Notes: a model not told the origin generated them from the letters alone. A stretch of 64,000 nucleotides of DNA from Chrysoperla carnea (GCF_905475395.1 NC_058339.1:92948520-93012519), one strand, 5' to 3'. Counted from the first letter of the stretch, positions 42,830-56,259 are shown. Numbers and translations: made by a program.

Positions 42830-43210
42830 TAATAGTTCGTTTTGTAGTTAACGAATCAAAAAAATAACTTAAACAAAAGTTGTAGAGTTTGATGGGGGAC
42901 AACATGTTCTGATATCAGCTTAGAGTTAGTTCTTCGAGCTGCTATAATAGTCAATTTAGATCCTAAAAGGAAAGAGATAGAATTATTCTTTAGAAAGTTC
43001 GAAAGAAATGAGACTTAAAAATATGTCATTATTGCATTTAATCGAATGAAAACATGCAAGTTTATTAATAATTGTACAAGTCATGGACACAGGCGAAGCG
43101 TGTTTTCTTTCGATTAAATGTAAGAATGACATATTTTTAAGTCGCTTTTTCTCCGAAAGCTAACGACGTCTGAAAAAATGTTTTAATTAAAAACATTGGA
43201 CAATGAACCA
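42830..43210. repeat. F1 foldback element
   Basis: AACGAATCAAAAAAATAACTT, AAAGTTGTAGAGTTTGATGG, GGGACAACATGTTCTGATATC, then TTTAATCGAATGAAAACATG and its inverse TTTTCTTTCGATTAAATG, then CTCCGAAAGCTAACG. Right arm truncated. Confidence 0.7.
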
Positions 43211-43628
43211 GTTTAAAAAACATTTACTAATAGCTTTTTTAAATGTTCAGTATTGAGAAATTAATTGTAAAGTTAATTAAAAATTAGACACATGTTTATA
43301 ATTGAAAAAATGTAAACATGACTTTTTTTTTAAAGTAAAATTAACAGTTAATTTGTGTATGTCAAAATAAAATCATTACATTACATTACAAACAGATATA
43401 TCTTACAAATTACACTTAAAGATTTAGTGGCTATTGTAAAAGTGTGAATGACATGCAAATTATTAAAAAAATTCAAGTTACACTAATTCTAATTTTAAAT
43501 TAAATATACAACTAGCAATTATCCACTCGCTTCGCTGGGTAAATTAAATTTTAAATACGTGCCAAGGAATCACGTTGTCCCATACAAAGTTTAGATGGCT
43601 AGAAGGCTAAAAGGAGGCTGGAAAAGTT

Positions 43629-43757
43629 ATAAACTGAAAAGAAAATAACAAGTCCGCAGCAGTTTACATAGCGACTTTAACCGGTACAGATTTTAATGGA
43701 TTCCGACTGTTAAAGTCGCTATATAAACTGCTGTACTTGTTTTTTTTTCAGTTTATG
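43629..43757. repeat. Short foldback element, ~130 bp
   Basis: ATAAACTGAAAAGAAAATAAC, AAGT..GCAGCAGTTTA, TAGCGACTTTAAC are inverted as GTTAAAGTCGCTATA, TAAACTGCTGTACTT, TTTCAGTTTAT. The centre is ~30 bp. Could form a long hairpin if transcribed. Confidence 0.75.
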
Positions 43758-44989
43758 TTTAATTCAGTCGGATTTTTTGATTTTTAAATTATTTATTTAT
43801 TTTTTTTTAATAAAGAGATGGATATCCTTATTTCTATTCTCCATTTTTTAACTCCAGTTTTTCCTTAGTTAATTAGAGATAACATGTTATCAATACATTG
43901 TTATTTGTAAATGAATTTAATAAATTTTCTATACAATAACAAATAATCATTTGATAAATTCATTTAATCAATGCAATTTAATTAAAAATATAAAAGCTGA
44001 TTCTAAAAATAATATTAATATTCTTATTTGAAGCATCTTCTCATGAACAAATATATTCAATAAAATCAATTTTATTGAATATTCAATTTTTAATTGAAAA
44101 ACTACCAGCCCTGCAGCATGCTAAGATTTCATATTTATAAATACAGGATGCTTTTTTAAGTTGACATATGTTTAAAATTCGAAAAATTAGCAATATCGAT
44201 AAAAATGCTTCAAGCAATAAATGTTGGGTGTATAGGCACACATTAAACTTGACCAAGGTTGTCAAGCTCAATGAAAAGGTCACTCTACTCCATAACTAGT
44301 AATTGATTATAAAGTAACATTTTTTCACAAACCGTGCAGCTTAGGTAAAAACGACGGAATGAAAAGTTTTATCCAAAATTTTTATTTCGTATGTTTCTCC
44401 CGAATCTAGGAACTATTCGAAAAAAAACTTTTCCAATAAATCCAGTAAAAGTGTGGTTTGTTTTTCTATAAAGACCATTTTTTTTTTCAAATTGAATGAA
44501 CAAACGCACAAAAAGCAAGATTTTTGCCTTCAATCACTGTCTAAACTATTTTGTTTATAAAAAAAATGTTTCAAACAAAAAATGTTTACGTATCTATAAA
44601 GAGCAACTTTCTAATTTAAAACATTCATCTAATGTTTTTCAGTTTTGAATCAGAGATTTTAATCGAACTTGTAAACTTAGATCGGATTTGATATCGGTAT
44701 AAGATTTTTGCCTTTTTACCATTTTTCGAACGAAGAATTTTCTTCGATTAAATTCATCAAAGTTCTAGCATCTGTCAACTTAAAAAACACACTCTGTATA
44801 AATATTACTTAATACAATTCGTTAAATTGAAATCATTAAAAAAAATTTAATTTGTATGGAAATAAGTAAGCATAAATTAATTACAATTATATTTTTTTCC
44901 TATCGAAGGATTGTTTGATCAATTTTTGAAAGTAGGTACATGGAATGGGTCAATACGAATACTCAAAAGGGGTGTATTATAAGTTTATA

Positions 44990-45185
44990 GCTATGTGTGT
45001 GTGTCTGTTTGCCTGTCTGTGGCATCATATCTCCAAAACAGATGAATCGATTTTGATTTTTTTTGTTTTGTTTGAAATTGAATTTAAAGGAGTGTTCGTA
45101 GCTGCGTTTCAAGTGCGAGTATAAGGTTCCGTAACCGAAACATTTGTCGGAGTTTTTTTAAATTTTGTATAAATTTCACTTGCTT
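44990..45185 (+). repeat. Dispersed repeat family F4, copy 2
   Basis: GTGTGTCTGTTTGCCTGTCTG, GGCATCATATCTCC, AATCGATTTTGATTTTTTTTG, TTTCAAGTGCGAGTATAAGG, CATTTGTCGGAG. Same order as 40195-40520. Confidence 0.75.
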
Positions 45186-47639
45186 GTATTATTTACAAAT
45201 ATTTGTTTTTATGACAAATTTTCAGGTAATATCAGATCGATTATCGTGTGAATTTGCAAGGTGTTTTTATTATTTGATAATAGAATTTTGTATAGATATC
45301 GCACATTGCGCCTACACACATATGGTGAATGTTTAAAAATACAAGTGTTTATCATATTTGTTTCTAGTATCAAATTAATAATACCTAACAAGCTCGACCC
45401 GTGCGGAAAGACCCGCTCCCACAATTATCGTAACCCGTGGCTAACCTACACCCGTGGCTAAAAATAAATAACAAATTTCGTAGACTAAGTGGTGAATGAT
45501 GGTTCCTTTCTCCCTCAAGGATGATTTTTGTACTGTCACAAAAAAAGCATGGTTCGCTTTTTACCCGACTACCCACTGAGTTATTAGAGGGTAATAAGTT
45601 TTAGTTTTTTTTATTATTATTGTTGATTTGAAGATATTTTTATCTCAAAGCACTATAAATGCAGACAGCAGTGATCTATTTGTTTTTGTAAAAAATATTT
45701 AATGATCAAGAGGTGGTTCTATGAATAGAGCTAATATTCCACTTAATATTTTTGATGTTAAGTGTTTTTAAGTGATTTGATTGGCACTTTTCATATAACA
45801 ATAAGTATATCCCTATTGTCAATTGATAGCGATATTATAGTCAATAAAACAATACAAATATGTTTAAGCCATTTATTAAATTTAACAAGTGAGCATATAA
45901 CAACTAATATACTTAATTGTTTAAATATCCTGCATATATTTGACTATCAATGTTTGAACTATATATAATTATTAAAAATTTTTAAATTACACAAAATTCA
46001 TCAACAAATATATTTAATTATTTAATTGCTAATCTTACTTTCACCAAATTGTAAAAAATTCTAAGCTGTTAGTACAGGAGACAGTATAAGGTTGACCTTA
46101 TTCGACGGTATAAGGTCGAGAGACATATTTTTTATGAAGTTTTATTGATTGATAAACACACCTATGATAGCTTGTCTATGAAAAAGTGTTCATGGCTATT
46201 TTTAATTCAGAATGTACTTGCGCTAGGTCAATTTAAGATAAAAGGGCGCTAGCGAAATTTTGTTCTAAATTGGCGACAATTTTCTGCTTTGTGTAAATCA
46301 TTATGGTAAATAAAATATGTTATAATTTGTTTGTTTAATTTATATTTATTATTTCAGGTGTATAAACTTTTTTTATTTATAAAATTTAATTAAACATGAA
46401 TAAAAAAAAAGTTTTCTCCCCTCCACTGTTCGTATTGACCAGCTCTCATCGATATATCAAGGTATATACTCACTCACCTGTGCTGTATGTAAATAACAAA
46501 AAAAATAATAATAATTTCATTTCAAAGTGATATTATTAAACATTTGTACTGCAATTTTATAGCCGGGAGGTATAAATAATTCATTATCAAGTTTATTAAT
46601 ACAGGTGGTTTAAATACAGTAACCTTGTCACCTGAAATTACACGGGGTAGTTTGCGGCTAGTCAAATCCGGTAGCTCTGATTTGTTTGCAGACTTGTTAA
46701 TGATGTTAGTCCAATGAATAATCCAAGTTTGTAGTCTACTTTATAAACATCCTGAAAAGGTACTATCAAAAACTTGTTTTTTGTTTGATAATCGAAAAAA
46801 AAGACGAAATTTTCAGGGTATTTTTCGGCTTTCGACTACAAAGTTAACACTTTAACTGTAACATTTATTTACAATAAAAATAAAACTAAAATAGATATCA
46901 ACATCAAAGAAAAAACAATATTTGCACTCAGTCACAAAGTATTTTTAGTAAATTTTCACTTGAATTGTTCATATATACGTTCGTATAGCTTTTAAAAAAT
47001 TGATTTTAATAACTCTGAGAAAGTTTAATTTAGCTTAAATAACGAAAAACATAATAATAGAAGGCCTTAATATCCCTTTTGTATTTACTTAAATACAATA
47101 TAGTTAGCAGGCAAGTAAGCAAGTATTTAATATTTATTTGAATTGTAAAAAGAATGGATTTTGAAAGGTATGCAGCCATCCACAGCAATATATCGTTTAA
47201 TATAGGTCTAACATAATGCCTATATGTACATATACGAACGACGTTAGCTACTACTATACTGGTATATGTGGACCGCCAAAGGCGTACACACGACTTACAC
47301 GTGTCAATGGCGAGAAAACATTTCAATAACGGTATTTGTGGCACGTGTTTTGACTGTTTACAAATTGGCCGACAGTGATTGGAAAACTTGGTTAAAAACA
47401 TTGTAGCATATATCTACCGTTTGATTTTTATATTTATTATATAGTCAGTCAGACGTTTAACTGCAATATATATACTGACTAAACACTGAACAACGATCAA
47501 GGATTAGGGAATAAGGGAACAAAACAGGACGCTTTATATATGATAGTTCATCAAGGTTATTTGTGCTCTTAACATCTCAAATTATTTTATAACTTTACAA
47601 TGTATTTCAAAATTAGTTTTAGAATTATGATTCTTATCG

Positions 47640-48010
47640 CAAGTTATAATTTGCTGGTTGTGAAATAAAACTCCAAAATCCAACGATGTGTTACCTAGGA
47701 AACTAAAAGTTTTTTAAGCGATTCAGCATGCTATGAATTTTGAAAATATTTTGAAAAAAATTTACAATCTGCCAATTTATATATTTTGTGCAAAGTTTCT
47801 ATAATTCAAAAAAATGAGTTGTGAGTTATTAAAAGAAGTTAAACATAATAGAAATAATTTAAAGAAATATCAAGGAAATTTTATGTTATGTCATAATAAA
47901 TATTTAGAACAAGCCAAATGAAGGTAAAGTACGCACATATTGGGTTGACTACTAAATCAGAAGTATGTCATTTTTAAACTAATATTACAATTAATTCATA
48001 AAGTATAGAG
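47640..48010 (+). repeat. R2 dispersed family, copy b
   Basis: GTTACCTAGGAAACTAAAAG, GATTCAGCATGCTATGAATTT, GAAGTTAAACATAATAGAAA, TTTTATGTTATGTCATAATA, GCACATATTGGGTTGACTAC. Matches copies a, c and d in order. Confidence 0.75.
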
Positions 48011-50148
48011 TTAAAATAGCTTTAATGTTTAATTCTTTAAACAATAACACAAGAATTACTTATGCACTGATATGCTAACAGTATCGTTAGAGAAAAAAAA
48101 TCATTTACAAGAAACTAATTACAATAAACCTGTAATTAATTTATAATTAATTACTAATACAGTTATTTGTATTTTCAAATAATAGCCTTTCAGTGGTAAA
48201 TTTTGGTTTTTATGCCGAACTAAATGTGTTACAGACTTTTGAATAACATTGTATTTAAAATGAATACAATTGATTTTAAACTCGTGTGAAAGATTCATGA
48301 AAGGCCTATTGTCACGCCTATAAATGAATATAATATATTATAGGTAGATATAATATTATAATTTAATAGTATGATATGAGCTTTAATCTACTGGTTAATG
48401 AAATATTAGTTCAAATACTTACTTATTAGCAACCAGTTCAAGCTTAAATTAAAGTTATTTTTAGTATCAAATTAGAAATTAACATTTCCAATTACATCTT
48501 AAAAAAAATTTATTAATACACTCTTTGTTTAAGGTAGGTATTTCTATAACTAAAGGTTTTTTGTTTTAAAAATCCAAGTGAAGTTTTTTTACTGGGCTTA
48601 TCTTTATTCGGATGCAAGAAATGACCCATGAAAAGACCATTGCAAAGGTATATGCGCAAAAAAAAAGTCCAACGTTGCGAAAATAGGTTTTTTTTCAATA
48701 TACTAAAATGCTATTTTTGAAATGCTGTTCTCACAACCAAAAACAGTCATATTTTTTTTTCAATTCATGGTACTTTTTCATGGAATCACCCATAGGTAGT
48801 TTTGTAGGTATAGAGGTATCCATATCTTCTTTCTCTAAAATAATTTAAATATTTTTTTAAAATAAACTTACATTATAAATTTAGTATAAAATAAATAATT
48901 GACTTGAAAAATATGAATAAAATATTATATGAATGAATTATTTAAGGGTTTTTTAGGGTAGTTTGGTAGGTTGGTTGTAGCTATATTAGGTTTTTAGGAT
49001 AGACGTTCTAGACGTTCATAATGTAAAGGATATATAGATATGACCGTCCGTTCATCCGTTCGTTCGTTCATATACAGTTTGTGGTTGTTTGATATTCAAC
49101 ACGTGACCACATTTAAAGTTGACACACTCACACTTCCACACTTATTTGCTGCAGCATATTATTGCTTGGTTGCTGTTTTGTGCGTGGTTCAACCAAATAT
49201 TTCATTTATAAACAATGTTATTAAATTTTATTTATTTAAAACTCTCTCATAATAAAGTATTCTAGCTACAAGCTCTAGGTATATAAATAATTTACACATA
49301 TTTTCATATTTTAAGTAAATATTAAAAACTTCTTCAAATTATTATTTCAAATACAATGGCTAATAAAACAATTCATAATTTCACACCAGATTTCTATTTA
49401 TTTTCATTAATAATAATAATATTATTAACCCATAAGATCTATTTATTCGATCTACTTTGGAAGAAAGTATTGCTCAATTTTTATATTGAGACTAGCAGCA
49501 AAATTAAATAAAATTTCACCCAAATCATTTGTTTTACCGAAATGGTAATTTCTCTTCAAATATTCTTAACCTATATTAACTTTTCTGGCTGAGCTCTTAA
49601 TTAAGTAACTCGAAATTTAAGATATTTTTAATAAGGGGGTTTTGACTTTCAGTCAAAATGTTTAAGGTATTTTTTGATTGGTTAACTAAAAAACGAGCTT
49701 TTAGCCATTTTAGATTAAAATGATCCACTCTATATAAATTAGACGAATGCACTTGATGCTTGAACTCTAACAGATTCATGTTTTCAGTTTTGATATACAA
49801 CTACAGAGAGAAGAATAAACAGCAGAACAGCAATGAGAAAATACTTGCTGTATGCTTATGGATGAATAAAACGATGCGATGGATCTATGAAGCCTGTAGG
49901 AATACATACATACAATATATTATAAGCTGGATGATAACATTGCTTCTCGACTTGGCTTTGCTTTGCTTGGCTTGTTCAAACCCTTACGGCTATTGACGTT
50001 CCTGTTTCAGTCGACTTTTAATAAAACTCAACGACTATAGTACTATATATAACGACTGTAAAATACTATACCAAATATATATACACACATTTATAATATT
50101 ATATACAGGATGATTAAAATATCAATTTTGAATAAATCAATTGGTCTT

Positions 50149-50625
50149 AAGGATGTATGAGCATGGGATGTATGACCAAGACACATATCGAAAAATTGTA
50201 TTCTTATTTTTCGTCTACATTCATGAAGTTATAACAAAATGCATCATCAAAGTTGAAAATAAGATAAAAATAATTTCAACCCTTAATCTACCCTGCTCTT
50301 ACATCCCTTATATGGACGGTGACACTTAGTTTTTTTCTTTTCTAATTCATTGCTAATATGTTTACTTTCTATTAAAAAGTTTTTTTTAAATTTGTTTTCA
50401 TTCATTCCAAATGAAAATTATCAAAAACTTCCAAAATATGTCGTTTTTTGAGATTCCTCCATAAGAGCCAATGTATTTTATATCGATTTTTAATGACTTT
50501 TTTCTTAAAAATTTGCACGGATACCTAAGCTGAAATTTTAACCACATATTCTTTGAGTAAAAGACTACCTACAAAAAAATTTTGAGCCTTTAAATCAAAC
50601 ATTGTTGTCATGCTCATACATCCTT
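50149..50625. repeat. MITE-like element with 17-bp perfect inverted ends
   Basis: AAGGATGTATGAGCATG at 50149-50165 and CATGCTCATACATCCTT at 50609-50625. An inner block (AAGTTATAACAAAATGCATCA..GTTGAAAATAAG) resembles 39245-39290. Confidence 0.7.
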
Positions 50626-51231
50626 AAAAGGGCATTCTCAAAAAAAAAATTATTGTTTAATAATATTTGAGACTTCCGTTTCACATTTGAGGGTGGATTC
50701 TGTTAGAAATTGGGTTTTTGAACTAGTTTTTGAAATATGCCTTACGATTTAGAGAAAATCACTTATAGAAGAAATAACACAATTACTTTAATTGTATTTT
50801 ATGGAAAAACGAGTGCAACTTGTTATAATTTACTTTATAGGAAAATATTTGTCATGCTTTAAACTTATGAAAATTAGTTTTCCAAGTTAATGATAAGAAA
50901 ATTAGTTTTGTTACATAATAAAGCATACCTTTAAAAACACTTCAATATAGGATATATCTCGGAAATTAGGCCTTTGATCGAAATTCGGTAAAGAACTTTT
51001 TCGTTCGTTTTGATATGCTTGTTCAGGCAGTGTTGAGTTCTGCAGTCAATTATCGAACACCTTGTATAAATACAGGGTGTACTTCGATTGTACATGATTA
51101 AAACCAAGGTGTTTCTACTTTGTTTTTTAAAGCTAACCCAACTATTCTATAATTAAAACCATTAAAGTGTTCTATAATTTATAATATCACCTGTATATAA
51201 ATCCATGTACATCGCAGTTGTATATTTTCCA

Positions 51232-51628
51232 TATTCGCTCAGTGCATGAGTTTCGTTTCCATGGTAACGATACACTACTTTAATTATAGAATTGTATGGA
51301 TGCATATATAATTGTATGGATTGCATTTAAGACTTACATTGAAAATTTAATATTATTGTCTCACAAATTTAAATAAATAATTATGATAATTTACATTTGA
51401 AAAATAATATTTGTGCAATTTGATTTCTTATTTTCACAATTTTTAATGCATTAAGTTTAATTAATTAGTGTTTTACAATAATTTTAATTTGACATTTCTA
51501 TAACATTAACATGTAAAGAACTGCAAATTAGTAATAACAGCCCACTTTAACGCCAAAATTTTTCACTGGAAGCGTTGGCATCGATTTTATTGTCCCTACC
51601 ATGACTACGCACACAACGAATAGTTACC
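51232..51628 (+). repeat. R3 dispersed element, copy 2 (~400 bp)
   Basis: Direct near-identical copy of 35688-36087 over its whole length, differing by a handful of substitutions and small gaps. Right end GCGTTGGCATCGATTTTATTG and CCATGACTACGCAC also matches the end of the long repeat at 5675-5710. Confidence 0.85.
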
Positions 51629-51810
51629 ACCGACTGTGTATGTATGTTATATGTATATGTATACCTAGCTATATCTATTCACAAAATGAAATATAAAAGG
51701 GTGTTTGGGCTGTTTACTTCCATTCAGCTCCAAACCTTCAATACAAAGATATATAGACAGATAGCTCTGTAACAAGCTCCTTTCTTGCATATGTATATTT
51801 GCTTGTTATA

Positions 51811-51850
51811 AGTTTAATATCATAGATATATCTATCTATGATATTAAACT
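51811..51850. repeat. Perfect 18-bp palindrome with a 4-base loop
   Basis: AGTTTAATATCATAGATA (51811-51828), loop TATC, then its exact inverse TATCTATGATATTAAACT (51833-51850). Confidence 0.9.
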
Positions 51851-51877
51851 TTAAAAAGATCTATATTCAATATTTTA

Positions 51878-52020
51878 CGTACATGTCTTATGTTAAAGGT
51901 TAAATTGGTGTTAATGCCTTGTACTAACCATGAAACGTCGAAAATTGAACCCAAATTATAATAACTTCCTATAGTGTTAAGTAAAAAAAGTAAACCTTAA
52001 CATAAGACACGTACGTACGA
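51878..52020. repeat. Inverted repeat with ~25-bp arms
   Basis: TACGTACATGTCTTATGTTAA at the left is inverted as TTAACATAAGACACGTACGTA at the right, with ~95 bp between. Confidence 0.75.
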
Positions 52021-52254
52021 TAACAAAAAAATGATATCTTCTTCGTTGAGGTGTTGATCGAAGCGTATTAACAACAATATGATCCGAAAAGAATTACATA
52101 AATATTCGTTTGAGTCGGTCGAGCTTTTATTTTTTAAAATTTTTTCTAACTTTTCATTATATTGGTTAAGATATTAGTGTGGACCTCGAGGGTCCCACCA
52201 GACTCTATCCACGGTTTGTTATATTTTTGGTGTTGGTTGCACATAAAATAAGTT

Positions 52255-52582
52255 AAATTTAACCTATGAATTTGTAACTATAATTCTTATCGCCCGTTAT
52301 CATTCTGATTTGTTTGCGAGTTGGGAGGTAAGAAAAATGTAATATAGAAAAACCTACACAAAAACTCGATCATTTTCACGTAGATCACCTAGGAAAATAA
52401 AACTTTTTCAATCGATTCAACTTGCCATGAATTTTAAGATTATGCAAAAATATTTTTATAATTTGCAAATTTGTATTTTTTGTTGAATTTTTTATATTTT
52501 TTCATTAAAACAATGAATTGTGAAAGTGAGTTATCAGAAGTTAAAGATAATAGAGATAATTTAAAGTAAATATAAGGGAATT
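52255..52582 (+). repeat. R2 dispersed family, copy c, interrupted by a foldback
   Basis: ATCACCTAGGAAAATAAAAC, TCAATCGATTCAACTTGCCATG, GAGTTATCAGAAGTTAAAGA, AGATAATTTAAAG, GGGAATTTTAT. The family sequence then breaks off at the foldback of 52583-52882 and appears to resume as TAATAAATGG after it. Confidence 0.75.
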
Positions 52583-52882
52583 TTATACCAAGTGTGTTTG
52601 TACCATCTAGGCATATGCATATCTGTAGTATGACATAATACATCCGTTTAGTAATGCATCTAAGCGAGAGGTATTATATACATGTATTGAACATTAGTTG
52701 GAAGACGCTTGGAGAGTGCACTCTCTGCATGCATACAACAGAAGATCTGTCGTATCGTTATCTGTAGTCTTACAACACATGTATATAATACCTCTCGCTT
52801 AGATGCATTACTAAACGGATGTATTCTGTCATACTACAGATATGTATACGCCTAGATGGTACAAACACACATGGTATAATAA
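52583..52882. mobile_element. Young foldback element, ~300 bp with ~100-bp arms
   Basis: Left arm about 52583-52687, right arm about 52777-52882, with ~94% match by eye. TGTGTTTGTACCATCTAGGC, TAATGCATCTAAGCGAGAGG and TATTATATACATGT each reappear inverted in the right arm. The ~90-bp centre is unrelated. It is inserted in an R2 repeat. No coding capacity; a transcript would fold into a long near-perfect hairpin. Confidence 0.85.
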
Positions 52883-53449
52883 ATGGGTTTACTTTTACTG
52901 TACTAAAAAAAAGTAAAAGAGTTCATTAAAATATTACGTTTTACATCATTTACGTAGTGCAAGTAAATATTATGTATTTTTATTTTTAATTTTATAGAGT
53001 TGACATGGCAGGCAGGCAGGCAGTTAACATTTTAAAGGTACAAAACAACAAACAAACATACAAACATATTAGGTGTCAGAATTATATATCACAAATGTCA
53101 TCACAGTCACTCATACGAGTCACAGTTCATAGTTCATAGTCATAGTATTGTTATTGTCACTATGTCAATGTGTTATGTTTAGATCATCATCAGTGTGTTA
53201 ATGTTAATAATACATATTACTGTTGTTGTAGGTACGTCATCAAACAAAACAAATGAACAATGTTAATGTTAATGTTAATATTAGTTATAAAATGTTAAAG
53301 ATAGAACAAAACCAATTTATTAACTACATACATGTGATGTGTATTGTATTATTACTATTGGAATAAACATATCTATTATTTAAATGTGTAAAATGTTATT
53401 TGTTTTATTTGGGGAACAGGCGTTGGTGCTGCCTGCCTCTATTTTTGTA

Positions 53450-53806
53450 TTTTTATACCTTATATATATGAAATTTAAACATGGTATAAAAAGTTTAGTC
53501 GCAAGTTTTTAATTAAAGCTTAAAAATATTGATGCTATGAATAAAATTTTGGTAAAGATGTTTATAAAATCACCTAATTAGCCCATTTTCGGTTGTCTGT
53601 CCGCCCGTCCGTCAACACGATACCTCAAAAACGAAAAGAGAAGTTGAGCGTGCTCAGAAAAACAGAAATGGACTAATTAAGTTAATTTTATGCATACTAG
53701 TATCAAAATTTTGTCTGTAGCATCAACATTTCTAAGTGTTACAAACTTGGAATAAAACTTAATATACTCTGATATATTTCATATATATAGGGTACAAAAA
53801 CTAAAT
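53450..53806. repeat. Foldback element, ~355 bp
   Basis: Outer arms TATTTTTGTATTTTTATACC, TTATATATATGAAATTTAAA against TATATTTCATATATATAGGG, TACAAAAACTA, continuing inward through GTATAAAAAGTTTAGTC and TTGATGCTATGAATAAAATTTTGG against inverses. The middle holds GTCTGTCCGCCCGTCCGTCAA, related to 6175-6335. Confidence 0.7.
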
Positions 53807-54639
53807 AAAATCATTTTTGACAACAAGTTTTTAGGAAAAGGGCGTCCATGCGATGAAAGGAGGGAAAGGGAATAGTAGAAAATGAAATTTTTAGGTAAGA
53901 TCCCCACACGAATACTCAAAAATGTCCAAGGCTCTGACCAGTATAAATCCGGATTCTAGTGTCTGTCACCCTTCAAAATTTAACTCCAGATTCACGGTTT
54001 TTTTCAAGCTCTAATTAAACTATATTTCTTACAATTCTTACTTTTCCCATTCTCCATAAAGTAATTTGACCCTTTCTTTGCTATCGGCTGGCGACGCTCT
54101 TGCGATTTTGGTTTTAACCAGCGTCCCCCACATAAGAACAGTTATATTTTTTTATACCACCCCCCCCCCCCTTCAAAATGCTTACGTAATTAATGAATGG
54201 CTCCTTAATTATTTTAAGAGTTTTAAAACATCTATAACCAGAAACTTTGAAAATATTGACTGTCGTTAAAAATGTATTGGTAGACATTTTCTCAATCCCT
54301 TTTTCATATGATTGGGGGATCTTGTGTGTTTGACGATCCTTTCTACTTATATAAATATAACGTTAAAATGTACAAGAAGTATTCAGCAAACTACAAAAGT
54401 TATGGCCTAGCGTTTAACTATGTACATAGATATGTGTTGTAATAAGTAAATGGTGAAATTTTTTAAGTAAAACCCCATGTTATAAATATAAGAATTTTTC
54501 TTCAAGCTATAATTCGTCATGATCGTTTATTTTTTGTTTATTATAAACCTAAAATCACACGATCAAATTCTGATTTATGTTTAGTTTCTGGATGTAGGCA
54601 TAGTCTGTAAAAGCAAGATTATTCCTATTCCTACATATT

Positions 54640-54720
54640 ATAAATGCAAAAGTAAGGTTGTTTGTTTGTTTGTTTGTTGTGCTTGACGCAAAAAGTATGG
54701 AATGGATTTGAATGAAACTA
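54640..54720 (+). repeat. Dispersed repeat fragment (relative of 11760-11865)
   Basis: AAATGCAAAAGTAAGGTTG, TTTGTTTGTTTG, GACGCAAAAAG, GGATTTGAATGAAACTACAA. A C12 run lies about 500 bp upstream at 54160-54171. Confidence 0.65.
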
Positions 54721-55799
54721 CAATATAGCTCATACATCAGAATAACTAATGAGCTATATTTATTGCTCCATCTATGATCATCATTTTGAATCATAAATTA
54801 GAAGATTTCTATAAAAATTAAAAATAATAAATGTAAAACAATTCATGGACATCTTTTCTGATATACTCAATGAATTATGGCAATTTTACAGTTAAAAAAA
54901 ATGAAAACTGAGCATATATTTGCACAGGCTGTGTAAACAACCTCTTCGAGTGTTATGGAAGGAGAATAAGTGAGATCAAGAGCGGTGGAGGTTATAAAGC
55001 GGTGGTTTTTTTTAAACCCAGTGAAGCGGGCGGGTATCAAGCTATGAGCATCATAAATATTTTCTATCAAGAAAATTATAGCAAGCAACATTCGATAAGT
55101 AATTTTCGTTATATCATTAGTCACCAATATTTCAAAAATTATGATATATATCGAAAAATTTTACTCGTAATTTTCGTCTACTTTCCCCAAATTTTGGACA
55201 AATAAGTGTGAAATATTTTCATACGCTCATTTTTTTGGGAACGTCCTTACTATATGATTAATTTTTATTTTTGTTTTTTCTAAGAATTTCTACATAGAAT
55301 AAAAGTATTCTCGAATGTAGATCATCTAGACGTAGCTGTATCCTCACACTAAACTAAACAAATGGATAACAAGCATTTACAACAAATGGGTAACAATTAA
55401 CGTTTGTTATTTATGAGTTCACAATAATGTGTTTATTACATTTTCTTTTTAACTACAATTTTCTTTTTTGTGTGTATTTTCAAACTATTTAAATTAATCA
55501 ACTTAGAAGGAAAATTATTATTGTGAAATATTTTCAAAGAAATTGTTTTAAAAAGAAACAAACAAGATAATATATTATGTTCATATATATCTAATATAAC
55601 AACTATTAGAAAGGCTTGCCACATTTTAACCTTCTCAGCTAAACTCTATCATGTCTTGATGGAAGGGTATAACTCAAAAATGAGGGTAACTCATCGTTTT
55701 AAGATATAAGCATATTAAATTTTACAAAATTATGTTTCCTTTTTCAAAAAATTTCCGTGAGGTTAATTTTTTTACCCAGATAATTTAGCTCTGTTAATA

Positions 55800-56195
55800 A
55801 CTTTTAAGCCCAGGTAAATTTTGCAAATCGTTTGAAGATCAAGGTTGTATGACCTGGAAATTAGAATTTTAGGTCAAAGTCATAGACCCACGAAAATGTC
55901 CTCTACTGTTTTTAACAACTTTTTTCTGTAGCTATCGTGGTTTCTTTTGATTAAATGCAATAATAACATATTTTTAAATCGAATTTTCTCCGAAAATTAA
56001 CGATTTTCAAACCAATGTTTTAAGTACAAAATGATAGAATTTTTTATGAGAATCAACTTTCCAAGTTAAAGTGTTATTCTTTTTGCCTATTTTTTAGGTT
56101 CTAAATTGATTATTAAAGCAACCCGAAAAACTAGATCCAACCTGATGTCTGAACATGGCGTCAGGAGGTTAGTATTAGCCATAATAGGTTAATAT
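55800..56195. repeat. F1 foldback element, right half
   Basis: GGTCAAAGTCATAGACCC, TTTTCTGTAGCTA, TTTGATTAAATGCAATAATAACAT, TTTCTCCGAAAATTAACG, GGTTCTAAATTGATTATTAAAGC, AACCCGAAAAACTAGATCCAACC. Same order as 31290-31620. Confidence 0.7.
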
Positions 56196-56259
56196 AGTCT
56201 TTCCCGGTCAAATTCGACGAAGTCTCAAATAAGCCAAAATTTTTGAGTTTCTTTATGAA

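Noticed and set aside
47030-47401. 123-codon minus-strand frame
   Set aside because: Cys/Ile/Tyr-rich translation of AT-rich DNA without domain, splice context or repeat match.
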